64,000 nucleotides of DNA from Halogranum rubrum (GCF_900114455.1 NZ_FOTC01000001.1:62001-126000), one strand, 5' to 3'; shown: positions 26,967 to 36,372, numbered from the stretch's first letter. Notes: a model not told the origin generated them from the letters alone. Numbers and translations: made by a program.

Positions 26967-28187
26967 CTAATCGCCCGTCGAATCGACCGTGCGAGTGGTG
27001 TCGGCGACTGTCCCGAGACGGGCCCACGCGACGAGAGCGACGACGAGTAACCCGACGATGGGAACGAGGAGCAGTCGCATCGCCACGGCGATGCCGGAAC
27101 GCTCGATGACGAACCCCATCAGCGTCGGCACACCGGCGATACCGCACGACGAGACGACCAAGGCGAGGGCGTTTATCGGCGCACTGTGTGTCGGCGCACT
27201 CTCCGTCGCGTACGCCAACAGGGTCGGGTACAACCCCGAGAGACCGACGCCGATACAGAACACGCCGACCAGCACGCCGAGTCCAGCCGCGAAGACGAAC
27301 GTGTAGACGGCCCCCACGAGACAGAGACTCCCCAGTCCGAACACGAGTGGGAGGTAGCCGAACCGCTCCGAGAGCGATCCGGCGGCGAACCGCCCGGGGA
27401 TGTAGGCGACCAGGAGGATGCTCAACGAGACAGTCACGAGCGACGCGGGCACTCGGCCGTCGGCGTACGTCGTGAGCCACGTGAACAGTCCACCCTCGAC
27501 ACCGGTCGAGAACAGGATGCCGGCCGCCATCACCATCACGGCGGGGTTCTGTACGATTCGGCGCACCCCTGCGAGCGTCAGTGGGTCGTCACCGCTCTCG
27601 ACGGAGGGACTCGGCAGGAACCAGATGAGTGCGACGAGCGGAAGAAACGACGCAGCGAGCGCGTAGTAAGCCAGTCGCCAGTTTTCCATCCAGAGTGCCA
27701 CAGTCACGACGAGCGGTCCGAGCGTCGCCCCGACGGCCCACATCATGTCGTAGTAGCCGAACAGTTGCCCGCGTCGCCGTGGGTACAGATGGCTCAACAG
27801 CGGCCTGTCACTGCCACGTCCGATGCCGGCGAACGCGCCGCGGACGAGCAAGACGACGAGAAAGGCACCGAACGACGGAACCAGTCCCATGAGGAGCACA
27901 CTGCCACCGGTACCGGCGACGCCGACCAAGAGGAGTTTACGTGTCTCCAACCGTCCAGCGACTGCACCGACGGCAGCGACGAACACCAGAAAGCCGACCG
28001 TCCCCGCGGGCGACACCAACCCGAGTTGCCACTGGGCCGTCCCGAACGTCGTTCGTAGGACAGGGATAATCGCCCCCTGCATCTGCAACGTGGCTCCCTC
28101 TAGCGCGACGAACGCGAAGACTGCCAGCGTCCACCATCGACGGCCATCGAACTCGCGTGTCGTCTCTTCGTCGGTGGCCGTCTCCAT
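26967..28187 (-). CDS. Major facilitator superfamily transporter
   Basis: A 406-residue membrane protein with 12 predicted spans and a cytoplasmic N-terminus. Typical MFS features are the span 2-3 loop AVAGRLETRKLLL, with a basic cluster, and an early charged YPRRRGQLFG loop. The substrate cannot be told. ATG 28187 was chosen because it lies 30 bp from a shared TATA palindrome (28213-28222); an in-frame extension to 28733 runs over the divergent gene. Likely controlled by the adjacent TrmB-like regulator. Confidence 0.85.
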   Translation of the reverse strand: METATDEETTREFDGRRWWTLAVFAFVALEGATLQMQGAIIPVLRTTFGTAQWQLGLVSPAGTVGFLVFVAAVGAVAGRLETRKLLLVGVAGTGGSVLLMGLVPSFGAFLVVLLVRGAFAGIGRGSDRPLLSHLYPRRRGQLFGYYDMMWAVGATLGPLVVTVALWMENWRLAYYALAASFLPLVALIWFLPSPSVESGDDPLTLAGVRRIVQNPAVMVMAAGILFSTGVEGGLFTWLTTYADGRVPASLVTVSLSILLVAYIPGRFAAGSLSERFGYLPLVFGLGSLCLVGAVYTFVFAAGLGVLVGVFCIGVGLSGLYPTLLAYATESAPTHSAPINALALVVSSCGIAGVPTLMGFVIERSGIAVAMRLLLVPIVGLLVVALVAWARLGTVADTTRTVDSTGD

Positions 28188-28212
28188 ACGTCGCTCTCGC
28201 CGCACCGACGGA

Positions 28213-28222
28213 AAAATATTTT
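28213..28222. promoter_or_regulatory. Shared palindromic TATA box
   Basis: AAAATATTTT is a perfect 10-bp palindrome, centred 30.5 bp from both start codons (28187 minus and 28248 plus). The symmetric placement suggests one TBP site driving transcription in both directions, each leaderless or nearly so. Confidence 0.6.
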
Positions 28223-28247
28223 GTAGATAGTTGTATAATTCTCTCTC

Positions 28248-29330
28248 ATGACCGACCGCTCGCTCCGTGACAACCTCCTCGCGTTCGGCCTCTCCGAGAA
28301 GGAGACCGACGCGTACCTCGCAATCTTGCGGGCTGGAGACGCGACGACCGGCGAGATTTCGGAGGTCGCCGGCGTCTCTCAGGGGTACGTCTACGAGATT
28401 GCAGGCGAACTCGCCGCACACGGACTCATCACCGTCGACGAGACGACGTCGCCGACGCTCCTCCGTGCCCGTCCACCCGAGGAGGCACTCGGCGACTTCG
28501 CCGAGCGACTGGACCAACTCGGCGAGGATATCGACCGTCTCTACCGTCGCTCGGAACCGACCGAGCCATCCGTCGAAATCGTCCACTCGCGGACGACGGT
28601 CCGCAAGCGAATCGTCCGTGCAATCGACCGGGCGCGTCACGACGTGGTGCTGACGGTTCCGGCGAGCGAGTTCACACACCTGCAGGAGCCACTCTCCGAG
28701 GCGCGTCGACGCGGCGTGACGGTGTATCTGCAACTCGTCGCGCCCGTCGGAGCGGTTTCGCCAGATGTCGACTGGGGACGGTTCGGCACCGTCGTCAAGA
28801 CGTGGGACGCGACGCCGCCGGTGACAGTCGTCGCCGACGAGCAGACGGGCGTGATGGGCTCACACGGGATACTCGCCGGACGCCACGGCGCTGCCTACGC
28901 GCTGTCGTTCGCCCAACAGGACATCGCCGGCGCTTTCTTCGGCAACGCCATCAGCAACTTCTGGCCGATGGGTGAGGTTCGGTACGTGAGCGACCCCGAC
29001 CCGTTGCCAGCGACGTACGACCACCTCCGGACCGCGACCATCAACGCTGCACTCCACCGCGCGGCGGGTCGGTCGCTGCTGGCCGACGTCACCGTCCGAG
29101 CGGTCGGCGAGACGGAGACGACGACGTACGAGCGCGTTCCGGTGGTCGGCGTTCGACAGCATCTCGTCGGCGACCCGACGAACGAGTTCCCCATCGAGAA
29201 CAGTCTCGTGTTCGAGACGCCCGACGGCCGTATCGCGACGGGCGGTGAAGACGGCAGCGTCCTCCCGTTCTACGAGGGGTACGCCGCCGTCTCGGTCACG
29301 TTGTACGATGCGGCGGACGGGCAGAACTGA
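28248..29330 (+). CDS. TrmB family transcriptional regulator
   Basis: A 360-residue regulator. The N-terminal winged helix-turn-helix is GLSEKETDAYLAILRAG, then TTGEISEVAGVSQGYVYEIA. A short coiled coil (GDFAERLDQLGEDIDRLY) leads to a TrmB effector domain with a phospholipase-D-like fold, which binds sugars in known members. It is divergent from the MFS transporter across a 60-bp gap with one shared TATA palindrome, so the transporter is the obvious target. Confidence 0.85.
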   Translation: MTDRSLRDNLLAFGLSEKETDAYLAILRAGDATTGEISEVAGVSQGYVYEIAGELAAHGLITVDETTSPTLLRARPPEEALGDFAERLDQLGEDIDRLYRRSEPTEPSVEIVHSRTTVRKRIVRAIDRARHDVVLTVPASEFTHLQEPLSEARRRGVTVYLQLVAPVGAVSPDVDWGRFGTVVKTWDATPPVTVVADEQTGVMGSHGILAGRHGAAYALSFAQQDIAGAFFGNAISNFWPMGEVRYVSDPDPLPATYDHLRTATINAALHRAAGRSLLADVTVRAVGETETTTYERVPVVGVRQHLVGDPTNEFPIENSLVFETPDGRIATGGEDGSVLPFYEGYAAVSVTLYDAADGQN

Positions 29331-29399
29331 ACCGGCGGAGAGTCGGTCCAAGCGTCGACGAGGGTGGCTTGCGAGGCGGAGTCGAAGGGCCGTGGCTAC

Positions 29400-30878
29400 T
29401 CACCCGAACTCACGACGGAGCGCACCGCGGTCGAGTTTCCCGGTCGCAGTCCGGGGAAACTCGTCGACGAACACGACGCGGTCCGGGACCTCGTGGCTCT
29501 CTAACTGGCGCTCACAGACCCGTTTGATCTCTGCCGCCGACACCGTCTCGCCGTCGCGGCACGTGACGATCGTCGTCACCGTCGTCCCGCGGACGTCGTC
29601 CGTCGAGTCGACGATGGCGACCTGCTGGACGGCCGCTAGCTCGTAGATCGCGTCTTCGATCTCGTGAGGGTAGACGTCACCGCATCCCGTGGTGAACATA
29701 TCCTCGAGGCGGTCGACGATGTACAGAAACCCGTCGTCGTCCATCCAGCCGACGTCGCCCGACCTGAGCCAACGGACGCCGTCACGTTCGACGAACGCAC
29801 TCTCGGTGAGTTGCTGTCGGTTGTACCCCGGCGTGACCGTGTCGCCGCGCCAGAGGACTTCGCCGCGTTCGCCACGCTCGACGGGCGTGTGGGTTCGGTG
29901 GTCCTCTATTCGAACGGTGACTGCGTTCGCCACCGGGCGGCCGACGCTGCCGGGTTTCCGGCCCGCGTCGTCCGGGCGATTCATCGTCGCGAGCGGCGTC
30001 GTCTCCGTCATCCCGTATCCCTCGACCAACGTACAGCCGAGTGCGGACTCGACTTCGGCGATTCGCCGCTCCGGCATCGGAGAGCCGCCGACGCCGACGG
30101 TTCGGAGGCTGGTGAGGTCGTACGCCTCGACGTGTTCGTGTTCGAGGAGTTCGACGACCATCGTCGGGATGAGGAAGGTGTAGGTCACGTCGTGACGCTC
30201 GATAGTGGCCAGCGCAGCCTCGACGTCCCACTCGGTGAGCAGGTGATTCTCGGCCTCCAACGCGAGAAACGGTGTCGTCGTGATGTTGAGGCCGGTGACG
30301 TGAAAACACTGACACACCGTGAGTGCGACGTCGTCGCGAGACCACCGATTACAGTCGATGTAGCCCCGTGCGTTCGCATCGAGGTTGCCGTGTGTGTGGT
30401 AGACGCCTTTCGGGGCACCCGTCGTCCCCGAGGTGTAGAGCAACTCGGCCAGTTCTTCGGACCGTCGCGGTTCGACGTCCGTGTCGCCCCCTTCCGTGCC
30501 GAGTAGGGCGGCGTACTCACACGTCTCGCCGTCGATGGCCGTCGGAACGGAAGCGTCGTGACGGCTCGTGACCACCGCGACCGCGTCGCTGTCGGTGAGG
30601 ACGTACTCGGTCTGTTCGTCCGTAAAACGCCGGTTGAGCGGGACTGCTACCGCGCCCCGCTTGAGCACCCCGAGATAGGTACAGACGAACGCCACGCTGT
30701 TCGCCATGCTTATCGCGACGTGGTCGCCGACGGCGACACCTCGGTGAACGAGCGCGTCGGCGATGCGGTCCGACGACTGGGCTAACTCCCCGAAGGTCAG
30801 CGACTCACGACTGTCGCCGACCGCGAGGGAGTCGGGTGCGTTTCGCGCTGCGGTGTCGACGTGGGTAGCGAAGTTCAT
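29400..30878 (-). CDS. AMP-binding acyl-CoA ligase
   Basis: A 492-residue adenylate-forming enzyme that activates a carboxylic acid to its CoA thioester with ATP. The phosphate loop is LLYTSGTTGAPKGV, followed by VEGYGMTETTP, RSGDVGWMDDDGFLYIVDR and the C-terminal catalytic Lys in PRTATGKLDR. The acid cannot be read from sequence, but a medium-chain or aromatic acid is plausible. ATG 30878 was chosen; a longer in-frame ORF to 31430 is antisense to the IclR gene. A minus-strand TATA-like TTTATC near 30930 and an IclR-like palindrome at 30997-31011 lie upstream. Confidence 0.88.
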   Translation of the reverse strand: MNFATHVDTAARNAPDSLAVGDSRESLTFGELAQSSDRIADALVHRGVAVGDHVAISMANSVAFVCTYLGVLKRGAVAVPLNRRFTDEQTEYVLTDSDAVAVVTSRHDASVPTAIDGETCEYAALLGTEGGDTDVEPRRSEELAELLYTSGTTGAPKGVYHTHGNLDANARGYIDCNRWSRDDVALTVCQCFHVTGLNITTTPFLALEAENHLLTEWDVEAALATIERHDVTYTFLIPTMVVELLEHEHVEAYDLTSLRTVGVGGSPMPERRIAEVESALGCTLVEGYGMTETTPLATMNRPDDAGRKPGSVGRPVANAVTVRIEDHRTHTPVERGERGEVLWRGDTVTPGYNRQQLTESAFVERDGVRWLRSGDVGWMDDDGFLYIVDRLEDMFTTGCGDVYPHEIEDAIYELAAVQQVAIVDSTDDVRGTTVTTIVTCRDGETVSAAEIKRVCERQLESHEVPDRVVFVDEFPRTATGKLDRGALRREFG

Positions 30879-30996
30879 GATGTGAGAGAATACCGTGGCT
30901 TCTCGTACCAACCCCTTGGAGAATGATAAATCATGGTCTCGACACGAGCGAGCGCCCAATTCGATACCGACGCCCGCCCCGTTCTCTCGAATTTTG

Positions 30997-31011
30997 TTCG
31001 GTATTACCGGA
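30997..31011. promoter_or_regulatory. IclR-type operator candidate, ligase side
   Basis: TTCGG-TATTA-CCGGA, a palindrome with one mismatch. The surrounding 19 bp match the 31840-31854 site at 15 of 19 positions. It lies about 65 bp upstream of the TATA-like element of the acyl-CoA ligase gene. Confidence 0.5.
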
Positions 31012-31038
31012 AAGCTCTCGACGACCCGTCTCCGCCGG

Positions 31039-31806
31039 TCACTCCTCGGCGAAGATGATGTTCGCCTGAATCTCGTCGGCGGCGTCGACGACGAGTTCGC
31101 CGACCGAGGAGTCGTGGCCGTCCAACTCGAATCCGCCGCTCGCGCCGTAGACGGCGATGGCTCCGTGGACCGTCTCGCCGGTGACGACCGCCGCAGCGAC
31201 TCCACGCATCCCCGCCACGACCTCACCGTCGTCGACCGCGTAGCCAGTCTCGCGAATCTGTTCGAGGGTCGCTCGCAGTGCGTCCTCGTCGGTGATGGTG
31301 TTCGGTGTCCAGCGAGGTAACCCGTGTTCCGTGAGCACGCGTTCGACCGTCTCGTCGGACTCGTGCGCGAGAATCGCCTTCCCCGGGGCGTTCGTGTGGA
31401 GGTGCGGGCGTCGCGGGTACGAGGTCGCACCCCCTACTTGGGCGCCTCGTGGCCGCGGAGCGAAGAGACTCGCGCACGTCCCGTGTTCCTCGGTGACCAG
31501 TTGGACGTGTTTCGTGTCACCGACGGCGTCGGCCAGAGCGAGCGTATCGTCGCGTCCGTGGACGAAGAGTTCGTGGCTATCGCGTGCGGACTCGCCGACG
31601 TGCAGGAAGCGGGTGCTCAGGCGGTAGCTCCTGTCTTCGTTGACCACGTAGCCGACTCGCTCGAGCGTCCGGAGGTGGTCGTGGGCCGTACTCTTGGGAA
31701 TATCGAGGGACGCTGCGACTGTCGTGACTCCTGCCGTCCCGTGTTCGAGAAGCACCTCGACGATGTCGGCGGACCGTTTGACGGCCGAGACCGGATACGT
31801 CGTCAT
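31039..31806 (-). CDS. IclR family transcriptional regulator
   Basis: A 255-residue regulator with an N-terminal winged helix (VKRSADIVEVLLEHG, then DIPKSTAHDHLRTLERVGYV) and a C-terminal GAF-like ligand domain (HLHTNAPGKAILA, DDGEVVAGMRGVAAAV). IclR proteins often control catabolism of acids, which fits the adjacent acyl-CoA ligase. I chose ATG 31806, since a perfect palindrome at 31840-31854 lies 34 bp upstream and would overlap the coding region if the Met at 31848 were used. The site suggests self-regulation. Confidence 0.85.
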   Translation of the reverse strand: MTTYPVSAVKRSADIVEVLLEHGTAGVTTVAASLDIPKSTAHDHLRTLERVGYVVNEDRSYRLSTRFLHVGESARDSHELFVHGRDDTLALADAVGDTKHVQLVTEEHGTCASLFAPRPRGAQVGGATSYPRRPHLHTNAPGKAILAHESDETVERVLTEHGLPRWTPNTITDEDALRATLEQIRETGYAVDDGEVVAGMRGVAAAVVTGETVHGAIAVYGASGGFELDGHDSSVGELVVDAADEIQANIIFAEE

Positions 31807-31839
31807 CGTCTGTGTTCTCCACCGAATCCTCTTAGATTG

Positions 31840-31854
31840 TCCGGCCATACCGGA
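31840..31854. promoter_or_regulatory. IclR-type operator candidate, regulator side
   Basis: TCCGG-CCATA-CCGGA is a perfect inverted repeat with 5-bp arms, 34 bp upstream of the IclR start codon. The same element with one arm mismatch occurs at 30997-31011 upstream of the acyl-CoA ligase gene. Confidence 0.5.
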
Positions 31855-32130
31855 AAGTCTTCCTCGAAATTTCTAGTCAGCAGAGTGTAGGTTAAATAAA
31901 ATATACAAATCATATTTATGGTAGTTAGGGAATAATACGCCGTTATTCGACCCAATCGTATCACAAATATGTGAGGAAACGAAGCGGAGATAAACGCAAG
32001 ACGAAAGCCGATTTAGGTGTCGGTTGGTTCGTCCAAATGCGGCGATTCGTCGACGTGCCAGTATTCTTTACAAAAATCTTATCAAACTATGCTCTTACGT
32101 TTGGTATTGCAATAGGTGTCACAAACTATC
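31855..32130. other. AT-rich intergenic region
   Basis: About 275 bp unusually rich in A and T (for example TTAAATAAAATATAC near 31892), with the perfect inverted repeat TCACA-AATA-TGTGA at 31961-31974. No coding potential seen. It probably carries the promoters of the IclR gene and of the GMC dehydrogenase operon, and may mark the edge of an acquired segment. Confidence 0.5.
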
Positions 32131-33273
32131 ATGCACGAACATACCGACTCGTCGCCGACGCGACGCGGGGTCATGAAGGGCATCGGCGGTCTCGCCGCGT
32201 TGTCGATGTCAGGTGCGACCTTCTCGCAAGCGGCCGCCGCCGTCGACAACCCGCTCGCGAGCGACCCCCACACCGCGGACACGTATCGAGCAATCGTGGA
32301 TGCGATCATCCCACGAACCCCGCAACTCGAAGCCGAACTCGGGGCCGAACACGTCCCTGGCGGGCTAGACGTCGAACTGGAGAAGTTCCTCATCTGGGAC
32401 TTCAACCACTTCCAGGAGATTCGCGCCGAGATGGTGACCGAACCGGGGTTACTCGGGGGCGTCCCCGACGGACTGATGCCGGTGAGCATGTTCGAGACCG
32501 GACTAGACGTGACCGGTTCGGGGTCGGTTCTCGACGCGCTACTCGACCTCGCCGACATCTCGCTGCTCGACCTCGTCTCCAGTCTTGACGTCACGGGCGA
32601 AGAACTCGAAGAACATCTCACGCTCGGCCCGGTCGAGCGGCATCAGGTCTCGTTCGCCGACGACGTCGAGTCGGCGTCCGGGCCTGCCGACTTCGACCTC
32701 GTCGTCGAGACCGCTACCGAGACGACACACCGAGTCCTCCAGAACTACCCGTACGCGCCGGCGTTTACGCTCGTCTTCGACGTCGTCGCCGCGGAGTTCA
32801 TCGCCCTCGGGAAGAACGAGGACGCGATATCCCGCGACCGAACCGAGTTCCCGGGCGGCGGTACCTTCACGCAACTGTCACGCGAAGACCGCCTGCGCTG
32901 TCTCTGGTCTATCGTCGACGGCGGCGTCGTGGACCGCTTGGACGACCTCCTCTCGCCGCTCGTTCCGGACGTCGGCATCCTCAAGTACGTGGTGATGGCG
33001 GTCAACGGACTCCACGGCTTCGGCTACTACACGGAGTGGTCCGGCCTCGGCGAGACGAAGACTAACACGCCGAACGAGCGGACGCTGGCGACGCCGCCGG
33101 GCGAGGTTCAGAGCCGTGAACAGTCCGGCTACCCCGGACCGCAACCCGGTTACGCCGCGAACTGGCGACACGCCGTCGAGGGCGGGTTCGACGACCCGGA
33201 CGTCGACCAACTCGACCTCTCGGGTGACCTGACCGGCGACGACGTCCTCGACGGTATCGGAGGTGACACCTGA
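32131..33273 (+). CDS. Gluconate 2-dehydrogenase subunit 3-like Tat protein
   Basis: A 380-residue exported protein. The N-terminus has a Tat signal (TRRGVMKGIGG followed by a hydrophobic stretch to about residue 35). The mature part resembles gluconate 2-dehydrogenase subunit 3, with TADTYRAIVDAIIPRTPQLEAELG near its start. These subunits accompany GMC flavoproteins and help export and anchor them. An upstream GTG at 32116 is an alternative start. Its stop overlaps the GMC oxidoreductase ATG by one base (TGATG), so translation is coupled. Confidence 0.78.
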   Translation: MHEHTDSSPTRRGVMKGIGGLAALSMSGATFSQAAAAVDNPLASDPHTADTYRAIVDAIIPRTPQLEAELGAEHVPGGLDVELEKFLIWDFNHFQEIRAEMVTEPGLLGGVPDGLMPVSMFETGLDVTGSGSVLDALLDLADISLLDLVSSLDVTGEELEEHLTLGPVERHQVSFADDVESASGPADFDLVVETATETTHRVLQNYPYAPAFTLVFDVVAAEFIALGKNEDAISRDRTEFPGGGTFTQLSREDRLRCLWSIVDGGVVDRLDDLLSPLVPDVGILKYVVMAVNGLHGFGYYTEWSGLGETKTNTPNERTLATPPGEVQSREQSGYPGPQPGYAANWRHAVEGGFDDPDVDQLDLSGDLTGDDVLDGIGGDT

Positions 33274-35027
33274 TGGAGAACCCCGACGTCGTCATCGTCG
33301 GTGCCGGAGCGGACGGCCCGGCCGCCGCCTGGAAACTCGCTCGGGACCACGGCCTCGACGTGCTCCTCTTGGAGGGCGGTGCGTGGCACGGGAACAAACA
33401 GTGGCCGAAACCGCACGCCGACTCGGGCGGGACGGTCAGTACCGACCCGGACGACCTCGACGGGAAACTGCTCGACGAGCAGTTCACCCACCGCGAGGCC
33501 GACGCGAACGACCCGACCTACGGCTATCTGCGGGTCGGCCCCGCAGACCACTCGCGTGCTCCGTGGTTCCGAAACCTACACCAGAACGCCTTCATCTGGC
33601 AGATATCCGCGGTCGGTGGCACCTCGCTCCACTACTTCGCCAACCATCCGCGCGCCTACCCGACGGCCATCAACGACCAGCCACACTGGCCGATAGACTA
33701 CGAGGAACTGGTGCCGTACTACCAACTCAACGAGGAGATTACGAGCACCCAGCAGGCCCCGATGACCGGGAAGGAAGAGGTTTTCATCGAGGGCGCGACG
33801 AACGCGGGCTACGACCTCATCACGTCGAAGAACGTCACCGAGACCGGGTGGCGGCCGCAGGCCAACGCGGTCGAAGTGCCGGGCCGAGAGACGTCGACCG
33901 GCGAACCCCTCGACGCGGACTACGAGGGTTCGTTCAGCTACGACGACGGCTTCCGCGGGGACACACTCGTGGGCGACCACTTCCAAGGGTCCTCGACGCC
34001 CGTCGACGCGCCGGTTCGCGACAAGGCTCGCAAGTCGAGCAACGTCGGCTACGTCCCGCGCGCACTCGACACCAACGAGGACGACACGGCGGGGAGCGTC
34101 GCACTCCGTCCGAACGCCTACGTCACCAACGTCGAGACCAACGAGACGTTCGGAGCGAGCGAAGCGACGGGCGTCACGTTCCGCGACTCGTGGTCCGGGC
34201 AGTCGCAGACGGTCGAGGCCGACGTGACCGTCCTCGCGGGTGGGTGTATCGAGACGCCTCGACTGTGGCTCAACTCCGGACTCCCGGACGACGGCTGGGT
34301 CGGAAAGGGGCTGACGACCCACTGGTTCGACTGGGTCGTCGGCGTCTACGACGACGAGACGGTCGCCGACATCAACCCCGAGACGGAGCATATGGACCCG
34401 TACATCGGGCAGAACTCCGCGGTCCGGTTCGACAAACCCGGCATCGGTGGGATGGAGGACATCGGGATGTCGCCCGGACTGGTCTCCTACGCCGACTACC
34501 TGTTCAGTCAGGCGGGCTACAGCTTCGACACCGAAGTCGACCCGGAGGAGCCGTGGGACACGCGCGGCTACGTCGTCGGCGAGGAACTCAAACGCCGGAT
34601 GTCGGACTACCGACAGACGAAGGCGCTGTTGATACTCACCGACGACCTGCCGCGACAGGACAACGGCGTCTCGCTCGACAACACCTTCAGCGACGAGCAC
34701 GGGCCCGTCCCGAAGGTCAAGTGGGAACCACACCCCGACGACGACGCCAAGCGCGACGAACTCTCGCGCATCGCTGCGCGCATCCACAAGTCGGCCGGCG
34801 CCGCACACGTCCACCGCTGTGACTGGCCACCGCTCTTGCTCCACATGCAGTCGTCGATGCGGATGGGACAAGTGCTCGACGAGAACGCCGAGGCGTACAA
34901 CGTCGACCGCCTGTTCGTCGCGGACCACTCGGCGCTCGCCAACGGGCTGGGGGGACCGAACCCGACCAACACCGGGCAAGCACTGGCGCTCCGAACCGCC
35001 GACAAAATCGCCGAGTTGTACTTCTGA
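33273..35027 (+). CDS. GMC family FAD-dependent oxidoreductase
   Basis: A 584-residue flavoprotein of the glucose-methanol-choline type. The N-terminal FAD fold is VVIVGAGADGPAAAWKLA, with a downstream VGGTSLHYFAN. The C-terminal part has LFVADHSALANGLGGPNPTNTG, where Asn replaces the second catalytic His seen in many family members. It has no signal of its own and is probably exported together with the Tat-bearing partner encoded upstream. The substrate is likely a sugar acid or alcohol, but this is not determined. Confidence 0.85.
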   Translation: MENPDVVIVGAGADGPAAAWKLARDHGLDVLLLEGGAWHGNKQWPKPHADSGGTVSTDPDDLDGKLLDEQFTHREADANDPTYGYLRVGPADHSRAPWFRNLHQNAFIWQISAVGGTSLHYFANHPRAYPTAINDQPHWPIDYEELVPYYQLNEEITSTQQAPMTGKEEVFIEGATNAGYDLITSKNVTETGWRPQANAVEVPGRETSTGEPLDADYEGSFSYDDGFRGDTLVGDHFQGSSTPVDAPVRDKARKSSNVGYVPRALDTNEDDTAGSVALRPNAYVTNVETNETFGASEATGVTFRDSWSGQSQTVEADVTVLAGGCIETPRLWLNSGLPDDGWVGKGLTTHWFDWVVGVYDDETVADINPETEHMDPYIGQNSAVRFDKPGIGGMEDIGMSPGLVSYADYLFSQAGYSFDTEVDPEEPWDTRGYVVGEELKRRMSDYRQTKALLILTDDLPRQDNGVSLDNTFSDEHGPVPKVKWEPHPDDDAKRDELSRIAARIHKSAGAAHVHRCDWPPLLLHMQSSMRMGQVLDENAEAYNVDRLFVADHSALANGLGGPNPTNTGQALALRTADKIAELYF

Positions 35028-35189
35028 GCGCACCGCTTCCGGACTACCGTCTCCGGGGTCATCTCTTCGAGAAGGGAACGACCGACGACGCGACACAACC
35101 GAGACGCGACGAGGCACCCCATCACCGAGTCCGGCGAGGCGGCGCGTGAACCACGAACACACAAGTACCCCTACTGCAAAGAGACGGGC

Positions 35190-35432
35190 ATGGTCACGGT
35201 CACGGAATTCATCGTCCAACTCCTGACGAGCGTCGCCGAACTCATCCAGATATTCCTGTTCGACGTCGTCATCGCCGGCGGCGACCCGCTCCAAATCGTC
35301 GCCTTCGTGTCGGGGAGTATCTTCATCGGCGTCGCGTCTCTCTACTTCACGTACCTGCTTCTCGGGGCAGTCGCTGAACTGTTCGGCGGCTTGTTCAGCT
35401 TCGAGACCGGTCAGCCGCCGCAGCAAGAGTAA
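35190..35432 (+). CDS. Small membrane protein, 80 aa
   Basis: An 80-residue protein with two membrane spans (about 12-32 and 37-66: IQIFLFDVVIAGG and IVAFVSGSIFIGVASLYFTY) and a short polar tail with GQPPQQE. No known domain seen. It follows the GMC gene on the same strand after 160 bp. The last 38 bp overlap the convergent F420-dependent reductase gene. Confidence 0.6.
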   Translation: MVTVTEFIVQLLTSVAELIQIFLFDVVIAGGDPLQIVAFVSGSIFIGVASLYFTYLLLGAVAELFGGLFSFETGQPPQQE

Positions 35433-36372
35433 TCGCCTCGTCGAGGTCGGGTCCGAGCGGCGACCCGACCACGAGACTGTCCGCGTGTTCTCGCACCGCT
35501 TCCATTCGCTCACTCACTTCCTCGACAGTGCCAGCCATGCAGAACGCGTCGACCATCGCGGGTGTCACGAGACCGAAGGCCTCAGAGAACTCTCCGGCGC
35601 TGATCTTCTCGCCTATCTCGCCCGCTCGCTCCTCGTCGATGCCGTGGCGGGAGAGGACGGGCGGGGCCGCTCCCGCGGCGATGAACGCGACGGGCGGCCG
35701 GGCCGCCTCGCGTGCGGCCTCGCCGTCTTCGGCGACGCTCACTGACGCATATGCGGCGAGGTCGAACTCGCCTAACTCGTCGAGTCTGTCTTCTTTCCCC
35801 TGTTCGACCTGCTCGCGTGCCCACGCCAAGTCGTCGGGGTGTGACCCGTTGAACAGCAGTCCATCGGCGTGCTTGCCCGCCATCCGACACATGTGCGGGC
35901 CCTCGCCGCCGACGTAGACCGGAATCTCGCTCGGTGGCTCGTAGTTCAGTCCGGCCTCGCGGGCGGTGAACGTCCCGTCGGCGTCGACGCGTTCGCCCGC
36001 CCAGAGCTTCTGGGCCGTCTTGAACGCCTCCAAGACGGGCCGAAGACCGCGCTGGTCTTCGAGGCCGAGGTTGCGGAGCGTCGAGGGGTCGCCCGGACCG
36101 ATGCCGAAGACGGCCCGTCCGTCGCTCGTCTCGTCGAGGGTGGCGACTTTCGAGGCGAGCGTCACTGGGTGGGTCTCGTAGGGGTTGGCGACGCCGGGAC
36201 CGAGACGAATCTCGTCTGTCGCGGCGGCGATGCTCGTCAGGACGGCGAAGGGGTCGCGGTTGTTGTAGTGGCAACTCGTAAAGAGCGTGTCGTAGCCCGC
36301 TTCCTCGGCCTGTTCACCCAAGTCGGTCAGCCGCGAGACCGAGTGTTCGGGCGTGAGTTCGATACCGAACAT
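35395..36372 (-). CDS. mer: F420-dependent LLM-class oxidoreductase (Mer-like)
   Basis: A 325-residue TIM-barrel flavin/F420 enzyme resembling methylenetetrahydromethanopterin reductase. Visible segments: MFGIELTPEHSVSRLTDLGE, TSIAAATDEIRLGPGVANPY, GIGPGDPSTL and PVYVGGEGPHM. In non-methanogenic haloarchaea such enzymes probably act in folate-type C1 metabolism or other F420 redox reactions. ATG 36372 overlaps the cofE stop by one base (TAATG), which couples the enzyme to coenzyme F420 synthesis. Confidence 0.82.
   Translation of the reverse strand: MFGIELTPEHSVSRLTDLGEQAEEAGYDTLFTSCHYNNRDPFAVLTSIAAATDEIRLGPGVANPYETHPVTLASKVATLDETSDGRAVFGIGPGDPSTLRNLGLEDQRGLRPVLEAFKTAQKLWAGERVDADGTFTAREAGLNYEPPSEIPVYVGGEGPHMCRMAGKHADGLLFNGSHPDDLAWAREQVEQGKEDRLDELGEFDLAAYASVSVAEDGEAAREAARPPVAFIAAGAAPPVLSRHGIDEERAGEIGEKISAGEFSEAFGLVTPAMVDAFCMAGTVEEVSERMEAVREHADSLVVGSPLGPDLDEAITLAAAADRSRS

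Noticed and set aside
33576-35513. Minus-strand ORF of 645 codons
   Set aside because: Antisense to the GMC oxidoreductase; no domain visible.
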